A stretch of DNA of 64,000 nucleotides from Tilletiopsis washingtonensis (GCF_003144115.1 NW_020312003.1:546267-610266); one strand, 5' to 3'. Numbered from the stretch's first letter, positions 30,071 to 45,496 are shown. Notes: generated by a model not told the origin, from the letters alone. A program made the numbers and translations.

Positions 30071-32412
30071 ATGTCCTACGCACGCGTGAGCAACGCGCCG
30101 CCGGCACACTCGCCCTACGGCAGCGGCACGGCGGCGTCGTCGGCGGCGTCGCTGGCGCTGCGGCGCGACTCGCCCGGCAGCAGCCTGCTCGGCCATGGCA
30201 GTCCGAGCGCCATGAGCGACTCGCCGTACGGCAGCACACAGCACCTGCGCCGCCGCAGCCTCGGGCACAGCGGGCTGGGCGACTCGTTCAGCGACGAGAG
30301 CAGCTCGGCGGCAGGCTACGCCGGCGCCGCCGTGCCGCTCGACGGCAAGGACGGCTACTCGAAGATGGCCGAGCCCGACGACGAGCTGCACAACCCGCGC
30401 AATGCAGACGCCCACTCCAACGCCATCAACCTGCGTGGCCTGCTGAACGTGCTCACATTGGCCCTCATCGGCGGCGGGCTGCTGACGCTGTTCATGGGTG
30501 AGTGCAGCGGCGGCTGCGTGTGCTTCACGTCCTGACGCTGCGCCAGGCTACCCCATCATCTCGCACTTCACGGCCAAGGTCGAGTCGACCAAGGGCGCGT
30601 TCAACCTCGGAGGGACAAACGGCACGGGACAGGTCGCGACGTTCCCGGGACAGCGGCGGCTCGTCGATCCCGACACGCCGCCGGCGGCGCAGAAGTGGAC
30701 GGGCGCGCTGGGCGACTACCATGTCGTCTTCAGCGATGAGTTCGAGACGGAGGGGCGCACCTTCTGGCCCGGCGACGATCCGTTCTGGGAGGCAGTCGAC
30801 ATCTGGTGAGTCGCTGCGGTGTCCAGCGCACTGCTCTTGCTGACAAGGTGCCTTCAGGTACGGCGCGACTGGTGAATGGCGGTCCGGAGCGTGGAAAGAG
30901 GCGCACAGACTGACGTAGCGCAGGCGACTACGAGTGGTACAGCCCAGAAGCCGTCAACACGACCGGCGGCGCGCTCACCATCACGCTGCTCGAGATGGAG
31001 ACGCACGCGCTCAACTTCCGGTCAGGCATGCTGCAGTCGTGGAACAAGGTGAGCGCGTCGGGCGTCTCCCTGCCTGCCTGTGCTGACCCGCACCTCCTAC
31101 AGCTCTGCTACCAGGTGCGCTGACTGCGGCATAGCACTGTGGCTGCTCTGACGCTCTTGCACCTGCAGGGCGGCTACATCGAGTTTGCCATCATGATGCC
31201 CGGCACCCAGCGCACGAGCGGCTACTGGCCGGCGGCATGGACGATGGGCAACCTGGGCCGGCCAGGCTACCTCGGCTCGACGGCAGGCATGTGGCCGTAC
31301 AGCTATCCCGCAGCCTGCGACACGGGCATCCTGCCCAACCAGACCTGGACGAACGGCACGGGCCCTGATCGTGCGATCCACTCGACTGGCGAGTACCAGA
31401 ACCCCAAGGGTCAGCTGTCGACGCTGCCGGGCATGCGCACGCCGGCATGCACCTGCCCGGGCGAGGATCACCCGGGCCCGAACCACAACGTGGGCCGGAG
31501 TAGTCCCGAGATCGACGTCCTCGAGGCGCAGGTGCAGACGCACGCCGGCGAGACGCACGTATGGGCCTCGCAGTCGCTGCAGACGGCACCGTTCGACGAC
31601 GACGTGAGTGGCAGAGGTCTGCCTCGATGCACCTTGTGCTGACGCCGTCTTGCAGTACTTCTGGGGCAACACCTCGGACGTCGTCGACCTCAATGCTGCA
31701 CGCGGCGACCAGACCCGCATCAACGACTACGTCGGCGGCCCGCTGCAGGAGAGTGTCAGCGCGCTGAGCCAGTGCCCCGACACGGGCTTCACGGGCACGC
31801 AGCAGAAGTACATCCGGTACGGCATGGAGTACTCGCCGGACTGGGACGCCAACGGCAAGGGCGAGGTCACCTGGGTGCGTGTGGGCGTGGAGCGACAGCG
31901 CTGTGCTTTGCTGACGCGCCTGCGTAGTATGTCGACGGCGAGCGCACCTGGACCGTCAAGGGCGCAGCCATCGGCCCGGTGCCGAAGCTCGACATCAGCC
32001 AGCGCACCGTGCCGACGGAGCCGATGAGCATCATCATGAACCTCGGCGTGTCGCCGCAGTTCCAGACGGTCGACCTCACCTCGGGCACCCCGCGACAGCT
32101 CGTCTTCCCAGCGCAGGTGGGTAGGCGGTGACGCAGCGGCAGTGGCGCGATGCTGATGCAGATGCGCCGCAGATGAAGGTCGACTACGTGCGGCTGTATC
32201 AGCTGGACGGCCAGCCGGAGCGCCTGTCGTGCGATCCGTGAGCACGCCGCCTCGGCTGCGAGAATGCGCGCTGACACGCTGCCGGCAGCGACGATCACCC
32301 GACGGCCAAGTACATCGAGGACCACAAGGTGCTCTACATGAACCCCAACGTGACCACATACGAGGCCGGCGGCTTCAAGACGGTCAAGAACCGCCTGAAG
32401 GACGGCTGCTAG
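30071..32412 (+). CDS. KRE6: Beta-1,6-glucan synthesis protein Kre6/Skn1 (GH16 fold)
   Basis: Ten exons (30071-30497, 30547-30805, 30858-30871, 30924-31048, 31103-31114, 31169-31603, 31656-31874, 31928-32116, 32173-32237, 32289-32412) encode 622 residues. Exons 3 and 5 have only 14 and 12 nt. A Ser-rich cytosolic N-terminus of about 115 residues leads to one membrane span (VLTLALIGGGLLTLFMG), giving a type II protein. The luminal domain is a GH16-type jelly roll with YHVVFSDEFETEGRTF, GGYIEFAIMMPG and the catalytic-type motif SPEIDVLEAQ (E393, D395, E398). The C-terminus (SCDPDDHPTAKYI, NPNVT) is characteristic of the Kre6/Skn1 family. These proteins act in the secretory pathway and are needed for wall beta-1,6-glucan. 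KRE6 and SKN1 cannot be told apart here. Confidence 0.94.
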
Positions 32413-33245
32413 ACGCCTCGCCCGCCGCCCCGGCCTCTCCCCTTCCGCTTCTCTCACACACCTAGACCGCGCGCAGCACACACCTCACTGACAGCACCGA
32501 GCATTGACTCTATAGTTCACACATTGGCCCGACCCTTCCCGCTCTCTCTCATCACCCATGTCCGCCCTCATCACGCCTGTCTGATCCGCTCTGGAAGCAC
32601 ATACACTTGGCTGGTCCTCGGTGCCCTGCCTCGCATGCGCGTCTTGCCACGCCGCCGCGCGCCGCGCTGGTGGGTTAAGGCGGGAGGCGCGCCCGGAAGC
32701 GCTGCCGAGCAAGCATGCCGGCGCTGTTGCCGCACCCTTTGGACTCAAAATCTGCTGTGCAGTGCTCTCGCCGTTCACATGCTCACAGAGGGCTGGAGTG
32801 GTGTCAGATCATGAGTCGGCGGCTGTCGGGAGGGCACACCAAGGTCTCTTGGCGGCGCGCGCGCGCGCGCGCGTGGCGCAGCGCACGTGACCGTGCTCGA
32901 GCCACGCCGCCGTGCCAGCAGCAAGATTGGCCGGTCCGGGGTTGCCTGACCTTCACCCTGCCTCACACCACCACCACACACGCACCGCACATCGCACCCT
33001 CGCGCAGCACACGCCGTCTGCACTTCTCCGTCTCACGTACACGTGCGCCTGCCGCAGAGCACGACGCGCTGGCGTCTCGTTGTGCGGCGGAGCATCACAC
33101 CCAGCATCATCGCTGTGCCTCAGCCGCCAGCAGCTGGCGTTCCGACCCGTACTCAGACGAGGCCCCTGCATTGGTCTGGCCCTTAGCTGCGGAGCACAGG
33201 CGTAACATCTGATAGTCCGACAGCTCCTGCGAGCCCGTGCTCAGC
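32413..33245. promoter_or_regulatory. Intergenic region and SNF1 promoter
   Basis: 833 bp with no supported gene. A (GC)n tract of alternating bases lies at about 32856-32874. A GCACGTGA E-box lies at 32883-32890, about 360 bp upstream of the SNF1 start. Confidence 0.55.
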
Positions 33246-36056
<2,811 letters not shown>

Positions 36057-39000
36057 ACGTTGCCCGACGATAGTGTGCGCCTCGCTCTCTGACCTTTCCA
36101 TTTCACTCCCTCTCTCGCATGTACAACACTCTGGCCGCCGCTGCATCTGTTACAACCTCCTTCACACGCCTCGTTCCGCGCATTGACGGGCCGCCGACGC
36201 CCAGCGTCCCGTCTCCGCATTCCCCGCTGATGATGCAGCATCGCAGGCGAGGACGGGCCCGCGCGCCCCTATCGTGCCGTCGGCTGCGCAGGCTGCCTGT
36301 CGTGCTGCTGCCAATGGCCGTTGGTCCGCGCGCGGCGAGCCTGAGAAGACAGCTGCTAGCCGCCAGCAGAGCAGGAGCGACAGAGGAGGGGCACGGCCTT
36401 GCCTCGCCGATGCTGCTCCGATTGGGCGTCCGAGGCGCCGCGCCGGCGAGCCGACGGCTCCATGCCTCTCCTGCGCTTGGCAGGGCACGGGCAAGCGCAC
36501 GGAGCGAGGCCCGCCTGTCAGTGCGGCGACAGCAGGTCCCCGGACGAGCATTGAGGGTGCCTCGGCGCGGCGCTGTCTGCGCTGGCGATGCATGATCCAT
36601 CGTCGGTTGGCCCGCACGCGACGCGTGGCGGGCGGCATCCGCGTCGGGTGCCTGGCGCGTGGCTTTGCGTGGCATGCTGCGGCGTCCGCCGGTGCCGAGC
36701 AGGCCAGAGGCATTGAGGCAAGCCCGGAAGCTGATTGTCGGATCGCCGGGGGCGAGCGAGCACCCTCGAAATATACGGAGCATTGGGATGCGCGGGATGG
36801 CGGCTCTGCGAGCGAGATTTGCGACACGCACACGCGCGCGCCACGCTGCGCAGGAGAGACAGCGAGCGCATGCGCCTGCAGCGGCGCGTCTCCCCGCACA
36901 TCACATGCCGGAGGCCAGGACAGGACGCTGGCCGCGAGCATGCACACATGTGCGTGCCTATCTTGGGCCGGGCGTGGTGCTCCATGCGGCGAGACGAGCT
37001 CTGCCTGGCGTTGCGCTTTGCCTGGTGTGCGCCGGAGGGCGTGCCGCAGCGACGCCCTGCTCACGGCCATCCCCTGTGCTGCGACGTCACGCGTGCAGGG
37101 GGAGCCGGAGCCGACGCCCAGCGCTGCGGAAGCGGAGGGCGAAGAAAGGCACCGACAATGAGCCGAGGTCTGAGTCTCGCACTCAGGGGTGCGTGGCTTC
37201 CACGGACCGACGGCTGAACCAGAGGCGGCCGCTGCCTGCTGCGGCATGCTCGCACGCCTGCGCGCTGCTGCTGCGAGCTGCGAGCGCTTTGCTGCACTCT
37301 GCACTCTGCACTTCCAGCTCCGGTGACAGCAACCGATAGCCAGCACTCAGCTGCGCACTCCGGCCATTGTCCCGGTGGTGCTGCGGCAGGCACGCTGAGC
37401 CACGGCGATGAATGCACAATGCGAACTCTGCGAGATGCACCGGATCGCCAACCGTGCAGCAGAGTGCAGCGAGAGGTGCAGCTTGCCGCAGCACGCACCT
37501 GCCTGCCTCGTTCGCTCGCCGGCATTCCACGCGGCTCCGGCCGCCCAGCTCAGGGTCCGAGGTCGGACGTCGCCCGCCACTGCCAGGACAGCAGCGCGGC
37601 AGGAGAGCAGGGCGCGGTGTCGCCTCGACGTTGCGATGGCAGGCCGGCGTCGCCGTCCGCCGCTCCGCCTTGCTCGCGTGCCGCAGATCGCCGGGTGCCA
37701 CTGCTGCGGCGGCGCTGCTCGTCGTCGCAAGCACGCAGCGCTCTGCCTCGTTCGCAGCTCGCGTGAGTGCCGCTGGGGGTGACGGGCGCTGCTCGTATGC
37801 GACAGCTCGGCGTGCCTGCTGAGGCGCTGAGGGCTTGAGGTGCGGCGATGCCTGCTGAGGTGGTGCTCAGCGGCGCCAGCCGCTGGCTGCTGCAGCACGG
37901 CGCCGTTCCCAGCTCCGCCGAGCCCCTTGCTGCTGCGTCGCTGGCCTGCCGGCTGCGTGCTGCGCCTGCGCCGCTGCCGCGCTGCAGCTGCGAGGCTGCG
38001 CTGGCGTGGGTCGGCGTCGGCGTGCGCGCCGCGCCTCTGCACCGAGCCGTCGGCATGCTGCTTTGGCCGCGCCCACGCCGACGCCCGAGCGCCCAAGCGC
38101 AGCCTCGCCCGCTGCATTCTGCTGTAAGCCGTGCAGCATGCTCTGCGCCAGCGCTTAGACGAGGGGCTCCCGCGCTCGACAACTAGGTTCGAGACCGACT
38201 TGCAGCGGCAGCGTGGCGTGTGCGCCAGGCAAGCTCGCCGGCCTGCGCTTGCGTTGCTCTCAGCCCCGACTCAGGGGTGGCGCGCGCGGCGAGGAGCAGG
38301 GTACAGCGTGCGCAACGGTGCTCGGCGCCGCCTCACGTTCCTGCTGCGGCGAGCGGCGCCGAGACTGTTTGCACTCTCTCTGCGGAGGATAAGCCCTCGC
38401 TGCGATGCTGCGGCTGACGCGTTGCTCAGCTGCGGAGCTGCAGCACGGCCGTTGAGGGTGCGTAACGCCCCGGTCGTTAGGGCCGTTGGGCGGCGTGCGG
38501 AAGCGCACTGCAGCCCTGCGCGCCTGCGACGTGCCGACGTGAGGGCAAGGGCCGGGCCAGCGCCTCAGCGTGCGGCACGGTGCGCTCATCTCTGCCGCAG
38601 GCCGGCCGCTGTGTGCCATGCCTTGCTCTTGCCGTGCGAGATGCGCATGGGGCTGCAGCGGCATCGTCAGCACAGCAGCGCAGCCTCCAAACCGGCACGG
38701 GTCCAGCGGCGCGAGCGCCCCGCATTCGCCCTTGCGCACGCGCCAGCCGCAGCATGAGGCGTGCCTGCGACGCTTCGCCTCGATGCCGCATCGGCCGCTC
38801 CCTTCGACGCTCGCACGCTATGATGATGCTTGGAGCGCTTCGCTTCGCTGCAGCTGCATCTGCGCGTGCCCGAGCCGCCGCCGCTCTACGGCTACTGCAC
38901 CTCGCTGCACCCTGCATGGTGCTGCTGCGGCCCGCCAATCCTCTCTCCCTCGTGGGCCCAAGCCGCAGCGTGCACAAGCAGATCCCATACGCAGGAGGCT

Positions 39001-40503
39001 CGCTGCATGCAGCACGGTGCTCCAGATAGCCGTGCCGCCGCACCCGATGCGCTGCGTTGGCCTAGCACGACCCCGAATCAGGCCTCCCGCCCATCCTTGC
39101 TTGTGCGTGCTGCGCTACCGCTGCAGCTGACAGCGCCCAGCGCAGTGCGAGCCCCCCCTTGGAGGGCGACGACTCGACTGCGAGTTGCTGGCGCTGTCGG
39201 CCGCCGCTGCGTGCGCTGCTGCAGGCAGCCTGCAGCGTGGCCGCTGCGCACGCAGCCAGAGGTCATGCCGCCGTCGTGCATGCCTCAGCGGCTCGAGCTC
39301 GACGCCCCGCCGCTGCGTTCGCAGCACGCAGGCGCTCCTTCTCGCCGTCGCCGCTGCCGGCCCCGAGGTCCGCTTTGTCCGAGCACATGCCGCGCTGCAA
39401 CGCCGCCCGCCCGCGAGGAGAGCAACACCTTCCCGCGGCGGGCGAAAGCCACGAGCGCCGCGCGGCTCCCTGCTCGGCACGGGCGGCGTGTGCCTGCGGC
39501 GGGTGTGGCGCAATTGCGAAGTCCAAATCAAGAGGGTGCAGGAGAGGCGGGAGGCGGGCGGTGTTGGACTCGAGCAGCGCGGCGTGCAGCGGCAAGTCAG
39601 CGAGGCGGCCGAGGGGCAGAGGCGGCGCGGGCATGCGCGAGAGATGCACACTTCGCGCGCTGCACGAGGTGCAGCGCCGCGCAGCGCATGGTGGCGGCTG
39701 CGCGCCGCACACGGGCCTGCTGCCGCTGCCGCTGCGTGCTCGCCGCGCACGCACACCGCCCAGGGGTGCTGGTGCAGCGCAGGGCCGCAGGACAGCCAGC
39801 GCAGGGCAGCTGGCGAGTGCGCGTGGCCGGGCGTGCAGGACGGCGAGGGCCAGCAGCGCAGCAGCAGAGGACGGCGGCCTCTGACTTTCAACGCTAATCG
39901 CGGCGCCTGGACGCCGCGACGTGCTGTCGCAGCTCGCCTGTCCTGCGCGCTGCTGCGCTGGCTGGTGCGGCTGCACTGCGCTGCACACGGCGGCCTTGCG
40001 AAGCGTGTGCGTGCGTGTGCATGCGCTGCGATGCTGCGACCTGTAGCGTGGCGGCGGCTGGGATTGCGAAGAGCGCACCCGGGCGACGGGATCGCGGCCA
40101 GGCACGGCAGTCTGGAGTGCGGCGGAGAGGGCGAGAGAGGGGCGAGATGGACGGCGCGGCGCGGAGCGGCGAGGCGCGAGGCGCGGTGCGTGCGCGGCGC
40201 GGTCGCAGCGGCGTGCTGCCGGCCTGCTGCGCTGCCTCCGCCCTTGTGCCCGCGCCGCGCCCGTTCCGCGTGCGCTGACCCCGGCGATCCCCATAAGCCG
40301 CACCTGCCGCACCTGCTCGCCCTCCCGCCTCCTCCTCCTGCCCGCCCGACACTTGCACCCTCACACCCGCACACCGCACCCTCGCTTCCTTCCCTTCCCC
40401 GCTCCCATTCTCTGCCGCTCTCCTTCTTGTCTCTCTCTCCCTTGCTCGCCTTCGCCCGTCGCCGTTTCCTGGATCACTGTTACCGCCGCGCCCCTCTTCC
40501 GCC
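36057..40503. other. 4.4-kb gene-free region
   Basis: This is the longest stretch in the window without a supported gene. Frames up to about 440 residues occur on both strands, but they are Arg/Ala/Cys/His-rich, overlap one another antiparallel, contain no recognisable domain and are not joined by convincing splice sites. A TGCATGCA palindrome occurs at 39004-39011 and CTGCAG-like words are frequent. The last 200 bp before 40504 are strongly C/T-rich and form the leader of the next gene. Confidence 0.5.
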
Positions 40504-41574
40504 ATGACGACGAGCATGTCGCGCGCCCGTCCCAGCCTCGCACACCGCGCCGTGTCCGAAATGGGCAGCGCCCACCACGTCGCCGCCGGCGCACCGCTGC
40601 CGCAGGGCGGCGTCGCGCCGCGCTCGCCGTTCCTCGGCCTGCCGCCGGCGTGCGACGCCGACATGCTGCAGCAGCACGTCGCCAGCGCCGCCGCCGAGCA
40701 CAAGCAGCGCACGCCGCGCCTCGCCGCCAGCTCCTCGGGCCGCCGTGGCTCCAACGACGCTGCTGCATCTGGCTCCGCCTCGTGCCTCGCCATGCGCCGT
40801 CTCGGCGGCGAGGCCATGGCGGCGTCGGCGCCGCGCTCCTCCAACATGGTCCGCAGGTGAGCAGCGCCGCACCCAGCCTCACACCTGCACCTGTGCTCAC
40901 ACCCACACCCGCTCAGCTTCTCCCTGCCCGTGCTCACCGCCGTCGAGCTGCAGCGCCAGCAGGAGGTGCTCAACATGCGCCACCCGCCGACGGCCGTCAA
41001 CGCCATCGGCACGCAGCCGTCGTGGTGGACGCCCGAGTGGGCCGTGCCGGGCGCCGGGCCGTACGCACCCGCCGTCGTGCCGCGCCGCGAGTCGCACTCG
41101 GACCTCGCCGACGGCAGCGTCGCCATGGCGCCGAGCGCCTCGTCGATGCAGCGCCGCGGCTCCGCCGTGCACGCCGTGACGCTGCCGCTACCGCCGCCGA
41201 CGACGGGCCTCGGCATCACCAAGAAGCGCCGCTCGCCGCTCGCCGCCGTCGGCTCCGCCAAGCCGGCGCGCTCGCCGCGTCCGTCGCCGCTCGGCGCCAT
41301 CGACAACCGCATGGCGCCGCTGCGCGAGCGCTCGCTGCACCTCGCCGTCGCCAAGTCGCCGCTGCGCGCCGCCTTCGCCACCGCCGACGAGAACAGCGCC
41401 GGCGACTACTTCTCCACCACGCACAGCAGCGGCAGCGACTCGGACGACGAGGCCCTGACGCCGCGCGCCGGCTCGCCCATGTTCCTCGCCGCCGGCAAGG
41501 GCGACGTCGACATGCTCGACATCGACTTCATCCACCCCGACCACCTGGCGCCGCCGCCGAGCCTCCTGGCATGA
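40504..41574 (+). CDS. Ser/Pro/Arg-rich protein of unknown function
   Basis: Two exons (40504-40856, 40917-41574; 60-nt intron) encode 336 residues. The protein is low in hydrophobic residues and mostly disordered. Recurrent features are Ser-Pro pairs (KKRRSPLA, ARSPRPSPLG, AKSPLRAAF), Arg-x-x-Ser sites (RRESHSDLADGS, SMQRRGSAV) and an acidic patch (SGSDSDDEAL). The end of the protein (DVDMLDIDFIHPDHLAPPP) is the most structured-looking part and could be a short binding motif. KKRR may be a nuclear signal. I do not recognise a family. A strongly pyrimidine-rich leader precedes the ATG and the spliced frame is uninterrupted, so I treat it as a real gene, perhaps a phosphorylated regulator (inference). 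Confidence 0.7.
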
Positions 41575-42286
41575 TCACGCCCTCCAAAACAGCGACGCCC
41601 CGTCCACGCTGCAACGTCATCTCTCACTCGCGCGTCGCATCTCTTCATTAGCATCGACACCATCCACGACCACACCGCCATCACCATCATTCTCGTCCGT
41701 CACGTCCATCAGCGACCGTCCATCCTGCGCACGCCCGCGTCGCACCGACCATGGTGCCTCGCCGTCATCTCTTTACGACCTCCATCAACAACCCGCCTCG
41801 TCCACTGCTAACCGCCATCGAGCCGAGCCCGCGCCACCTTGCCGCGCGGCGCAAAGCTCCTCTGGCACCCGTTCTTCTCTCTCTCTGCCTGCCTCGCGCT
41901 CGTGGTTTCGAGCTGCACCTGCACTTACTTCTTACCACCTCACCTATTCCGTGCTCCTCTCTCATCCACCAGCACCCCGCACCCTCATGGCCGCGCCTTC
42001 TTCACGCCGTGCCTTGACGCCGCTCCTTCTCTTTGCATCGCTCCTTCTCCCAGCATCTCCTTTGCCACTCTTTTCTCCCTCGTCTAGCGCCTTCGCTGCG
42101 CCGTCTCTCTACTTTTGCACGCTCCGGCCTTCCATACCTGTATCACTATTCCAGCCTCTCGCCTCGCCGCTGTCGCTCTATCTCCTTCCGCGACCGCACG
42201 TCCTGCGCATGCAATGCATCCTAGCTGCACCGGACCACACAGCGTGAGAGAGTGAAAGATGGTATTAATGCGAGCTGGACCATAAG
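41575..42286. other. Convergent intergenic region, pyrimidine-rich
   Basis: 712 bp between the Ser-rich gene and the acidic zinc-cluster gene, which converge. It is C/T-rich on the plus strand. No gene is seen. Confidence 0.6.
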
Positions 42287-44783
42287 TCATGCGGCGCCGT
42301 CGAGCGGCAGCGCGCGGTAGTGCGAGAAGACGTCCATGTGCGGCGCAGCAGAGGCGCCAGGCTCATCGCTGATGTTGAGCTGCTGCTCGCTGCTCGCCAT
42401 GTCTGCCGTCGTGTCGTCGTCTGCGTGCTGTGGCCCCGCGCTGTCCACTGTGCCCGTAGTGAAGCCGTGCGCGGGCTCGTCGTACGCTGGCTCGCCGTGC
42501 GGAGGCTGCTCCGCAGGGTCGGCCGGCAGCAAGGCCTCGTCCTCGCCTGACTGCGGCTGACCGGAGGCATGCTCCTCGGGCTGCGCATCCGGCACTGGTG
42601 CGTGAGGCACAGCGTCGTACTGTGCCTCCGCCGCGTAGTCTGCTTCCTGCGACATCGAGGCGTGCTCCTGCGCGATGCCGTGCGCAGCATCTGATGATGG
42701 ATACGCCTGGCCGGTGTCTGGCGCCTCTTGCGGGCCGTCGAGCATGCTCTGATCCGCTGTGCCGCCGTCGTCGTGCGCAGCGGCAGGAGCGTTCGCTTGC
42801 TCGACAGCAGCATAGTCGCCCGCATAGCCGCCGGGATCCGGCGCCAGGTCTGCGTGCTCCCGGTACCATGCCTCGACCGACGCCTGTGCCTCGGCGTCGC
42901 CTTCGCCAGCGGGCACAGCGTGCCCGTCTGCCGAAGCATCCATCGCCTGGGCCGCGAGGCCGTCTGTTGCATCCTCGTCGCCCGCGAGCGGCCACTCCTC
43001 CGAGTCGTTGTAGTCGTGCGCCCACGTGGCCGCTTCGGACGTGTCCGGCGAGTACGACGGATAGGGCAGGCCGGTCTGTGGGTCGATGCTGTTTACAGCA
43101 TGTCAGCGCTTGTGCGCAGCGTGTATGAATAAGACGCAGCTCACTGTGCATCATGCAGCCCGCTGCCCGAGCTCTGCTCCTGCTGCAGCTGGTGCAGCGC
43201 CATGTGTTCTGCGGCCGCTGCCTGAGCAGCGCTCTGCATCTCGGCCTCGGTGCGCGTGCGGCGCTTGCGCTTCGGCGGATGCTCCTCGTATTGGCAGTCG
43301 CGCTTGCCGATGGCGCACTGCTTGCACGGCTGGCCGTCCTGGCTGCACTTGACCTTGCGCTTGCGGCACACGAGACAGCCGTTGCGCGAGCGCCGGAACT
43401 TGGTGCGCCGCTGCGGGCCCGATGCTGATGCATGTTGCGTCGAGCCGGCCGAGCTACTGCCCGAGGCGGCGGCCGCCTGCGCAGCAGCGTGCTCGTGCGG
43501 TGGCACATGGTGCACGCCGGCCTGCTGCAGCAGACCCATTGCTGCGGCCGTCGTAGGGTCGCTGTATGGGCTGTATGCGTCGCGCAGGTCGGCTGCGGAC
43601 TGCGCCAGGCTCGCGAGCGCGCTGTAGAATAGAAAGAGCGTGAGCAGATGCCGAGAGGATGGCGCGTGTGCCTTCATACGAGGACCGCGACGCACGAGTA
43701 GTCATAGTCCTGCATCGACACGCGGTCCACCGCAGCATGCTGAGTGTGGGTCTGGTGCTGCTGGTTGCCTGCCCATCCGGCTGCAGCGGACCATTGCCGT
43801 GCAGGCTGCGCCGGCTGTCGAAAGTTGTCAGCTCCGGCGTCGCGACGTAGCGCCAACGCAATGCTCACCTCCGCAGTCTCATCTGCCTCGACCCATGCCG
43901 GCGCCTCGCCGTTGCGATACGCCTCGTCGGTAGCGCTCTCTTCGTCCTGTGGGCCCTGCTGGGCCGGCGCCTCGCCGACGTCCGCCTCGCCTTCCTGCTG
44001 CTCTGCAGGAAGCGACTCGGACGCCTGCTGCTCGGCATCCATCTGGGACGCCTCTGCATACTCGGTGGACAGCTGATGCGGCGCTTCGCCACCCTCTTGC
44101 GCCTGTTCGAACGATGCGTCGCCTGTCGGCAGACCTAGCGCGGCCAGGTCTGCGCCGGCGCCGGCCAGCATGGCCACAGCCGCCAGCTGCTCGGCCTCGG
44201 AGGGCTGCGACAGAAAAGCATTGTGCTCTCCGAGCTCGCCGCCGTCGCCGGTGACTGCTGCGTACATCTCGCTGATCTCTGCCGCTACCTGCTCGTCAAA
44301 TGCGCTGTCGCTGGTCTCCGCTTGAGATGCCTCGTGACCGGCGTCGGCGAGCGCTGCCTGCCCATCTGCCTCGATCTCAGGCGGGTATGACTCGCTCTCG
44401 CCGGCGGCTTCGCCAGTATAGACGTCTTGGAACTGCTGGTCGAGGTACGAGCTGTGTACGCAGCAGTCAGACCTGGGCCCCAGAGAGAGAGAGCCTGTGA
44501 CGCCGCCAACACATGCGCAGCGGCAAGCCAAGGCTCAGGAGCAGGCTGTCGGTACTCACGCATCGATCTCGGGGTACTCTGGCATGTCCGCCTTCTGCCC
44601 ATCCGGCATCGCCGCACCCTCCAGCGCAGCGACATGCTGTGCCTCAAGCTCCGCCTCGAGTGCGCTCGGCGCCTCTCCGTCCGGCTGCGGCGCCGCGAGC
44701 GGCTCGGACGCCCCCAACGCCGGCTGCGCATAGGCCTCGGCGTCGAGCCATGGCACCGCCGCCTCCTGCGACGGCGTAGCCAT
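42287..44783 (-). CDS. Acidic low-complexity protein with a central Zn2Cys6 cluster
   Basis: Five exons (44783-44560, 44451-43869, 43814-43696, 43621-43145, 43088-42287) encode 734 residues. The first 300 residues are rich in Ala, Glu, Asp and Gln with few basic residues. A basic stretch TKFRRSRNGCLVCRKRKVKC introduces a zinc cluster with ligands C391, C394, C401, C408, C411 and C418, followed by KRKRR. The remaining 300 residues are again acidic and Ala/Gln-rich. No fungal-specific middle homology domain is visible, so this differs from the factor at 19.4-22.1 kb. A nuclear DNA-binding regulator with acidic activation regions on both sides of the cluster is the simplest reading. Introns are 54-108 nt. 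It is divergent from the complex I gene across 862 bp. Confidence 0.85.
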
Positions 44784-45134
44784 GGCCGCGGCGACCGCTG
44801 GCAGCAGCCGGTGCTACACCGCTGGCGACGAGCTCAGGCCGTCTCGGGAAGCGCCGCGAGAAGCGCAGACGTGCGGCTCGGCGCGGCTACGTGGAGGTCG
44901 GCAATGAAAGGGCAGATGCCGGCCAGCAGCAAGACGAGCAGCGGCAGCGAGACAGCAGCGCAAGAGAGAGAGATGTGCGGCTGCTTCCTGCTTGTGATGG
45001 GTGCAGCTCGGCGGCTGGCTTGTGCGGGCAGTCTGAGGATCGAGGGATGGAGGAGCTCGGCGAGAAGGCCGCGGGGCCGGACTTGCGGCCGGCGGGCTCA
45101 AGAATCTGGAGCGGCAGAGTTCCCACGGTTCCGA

Positions 45135-45142
45135 TCACGTGA
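45135..45142. promoter_or_regulatory. TCACGTGA E-box in a divergent promoter
   Basis: A perfect palindrome, inside the longer palindrome ATCACGTGAT, about 350 bp from one start codon and 500 bp from the other. A Cbf1-type factor is the known binder of this sequence in yeasts. Confidence 0.45.
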
Positions 45143-45496
45143 TGCTCTTGGCTCTCTCCACCTTCGAGGCCCCTTCTGCGCCACACTTGAGTAGCTTGAA
45201 GATCCCAGAACACCACAAGGTGGTAGCGGGAGTACTTAGTGCTGCTATGAGCTCCGACAAATGCTCGCTAGACCCCAACTTTGCGGCAGCGGCCGCCTTG
45301 TGGCGCGAGAGCACGGCCCGTCGCGCCTTCGCCGACTCTGCATGCGCCTCCCTGGTCACCGCAAGCCTGTGTTGGCGGAGAAGCGGTCGCTAGACATATC
45401 AGTGACCCGTTTCTACGCTGATGTGGCGAACGCAGCCTCTCATGCCGTCGCGATGACGGTCGAGAGAGACGGACGGACGGCGAGCGGACAGCGTGG

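Noticed and set aside
38160-38190. GGTTCGAGACC resembling a tRNA B box
   Set aside because: No matching A box, acceptor stem or anticodon arm could be found at the proper distance on either strand.
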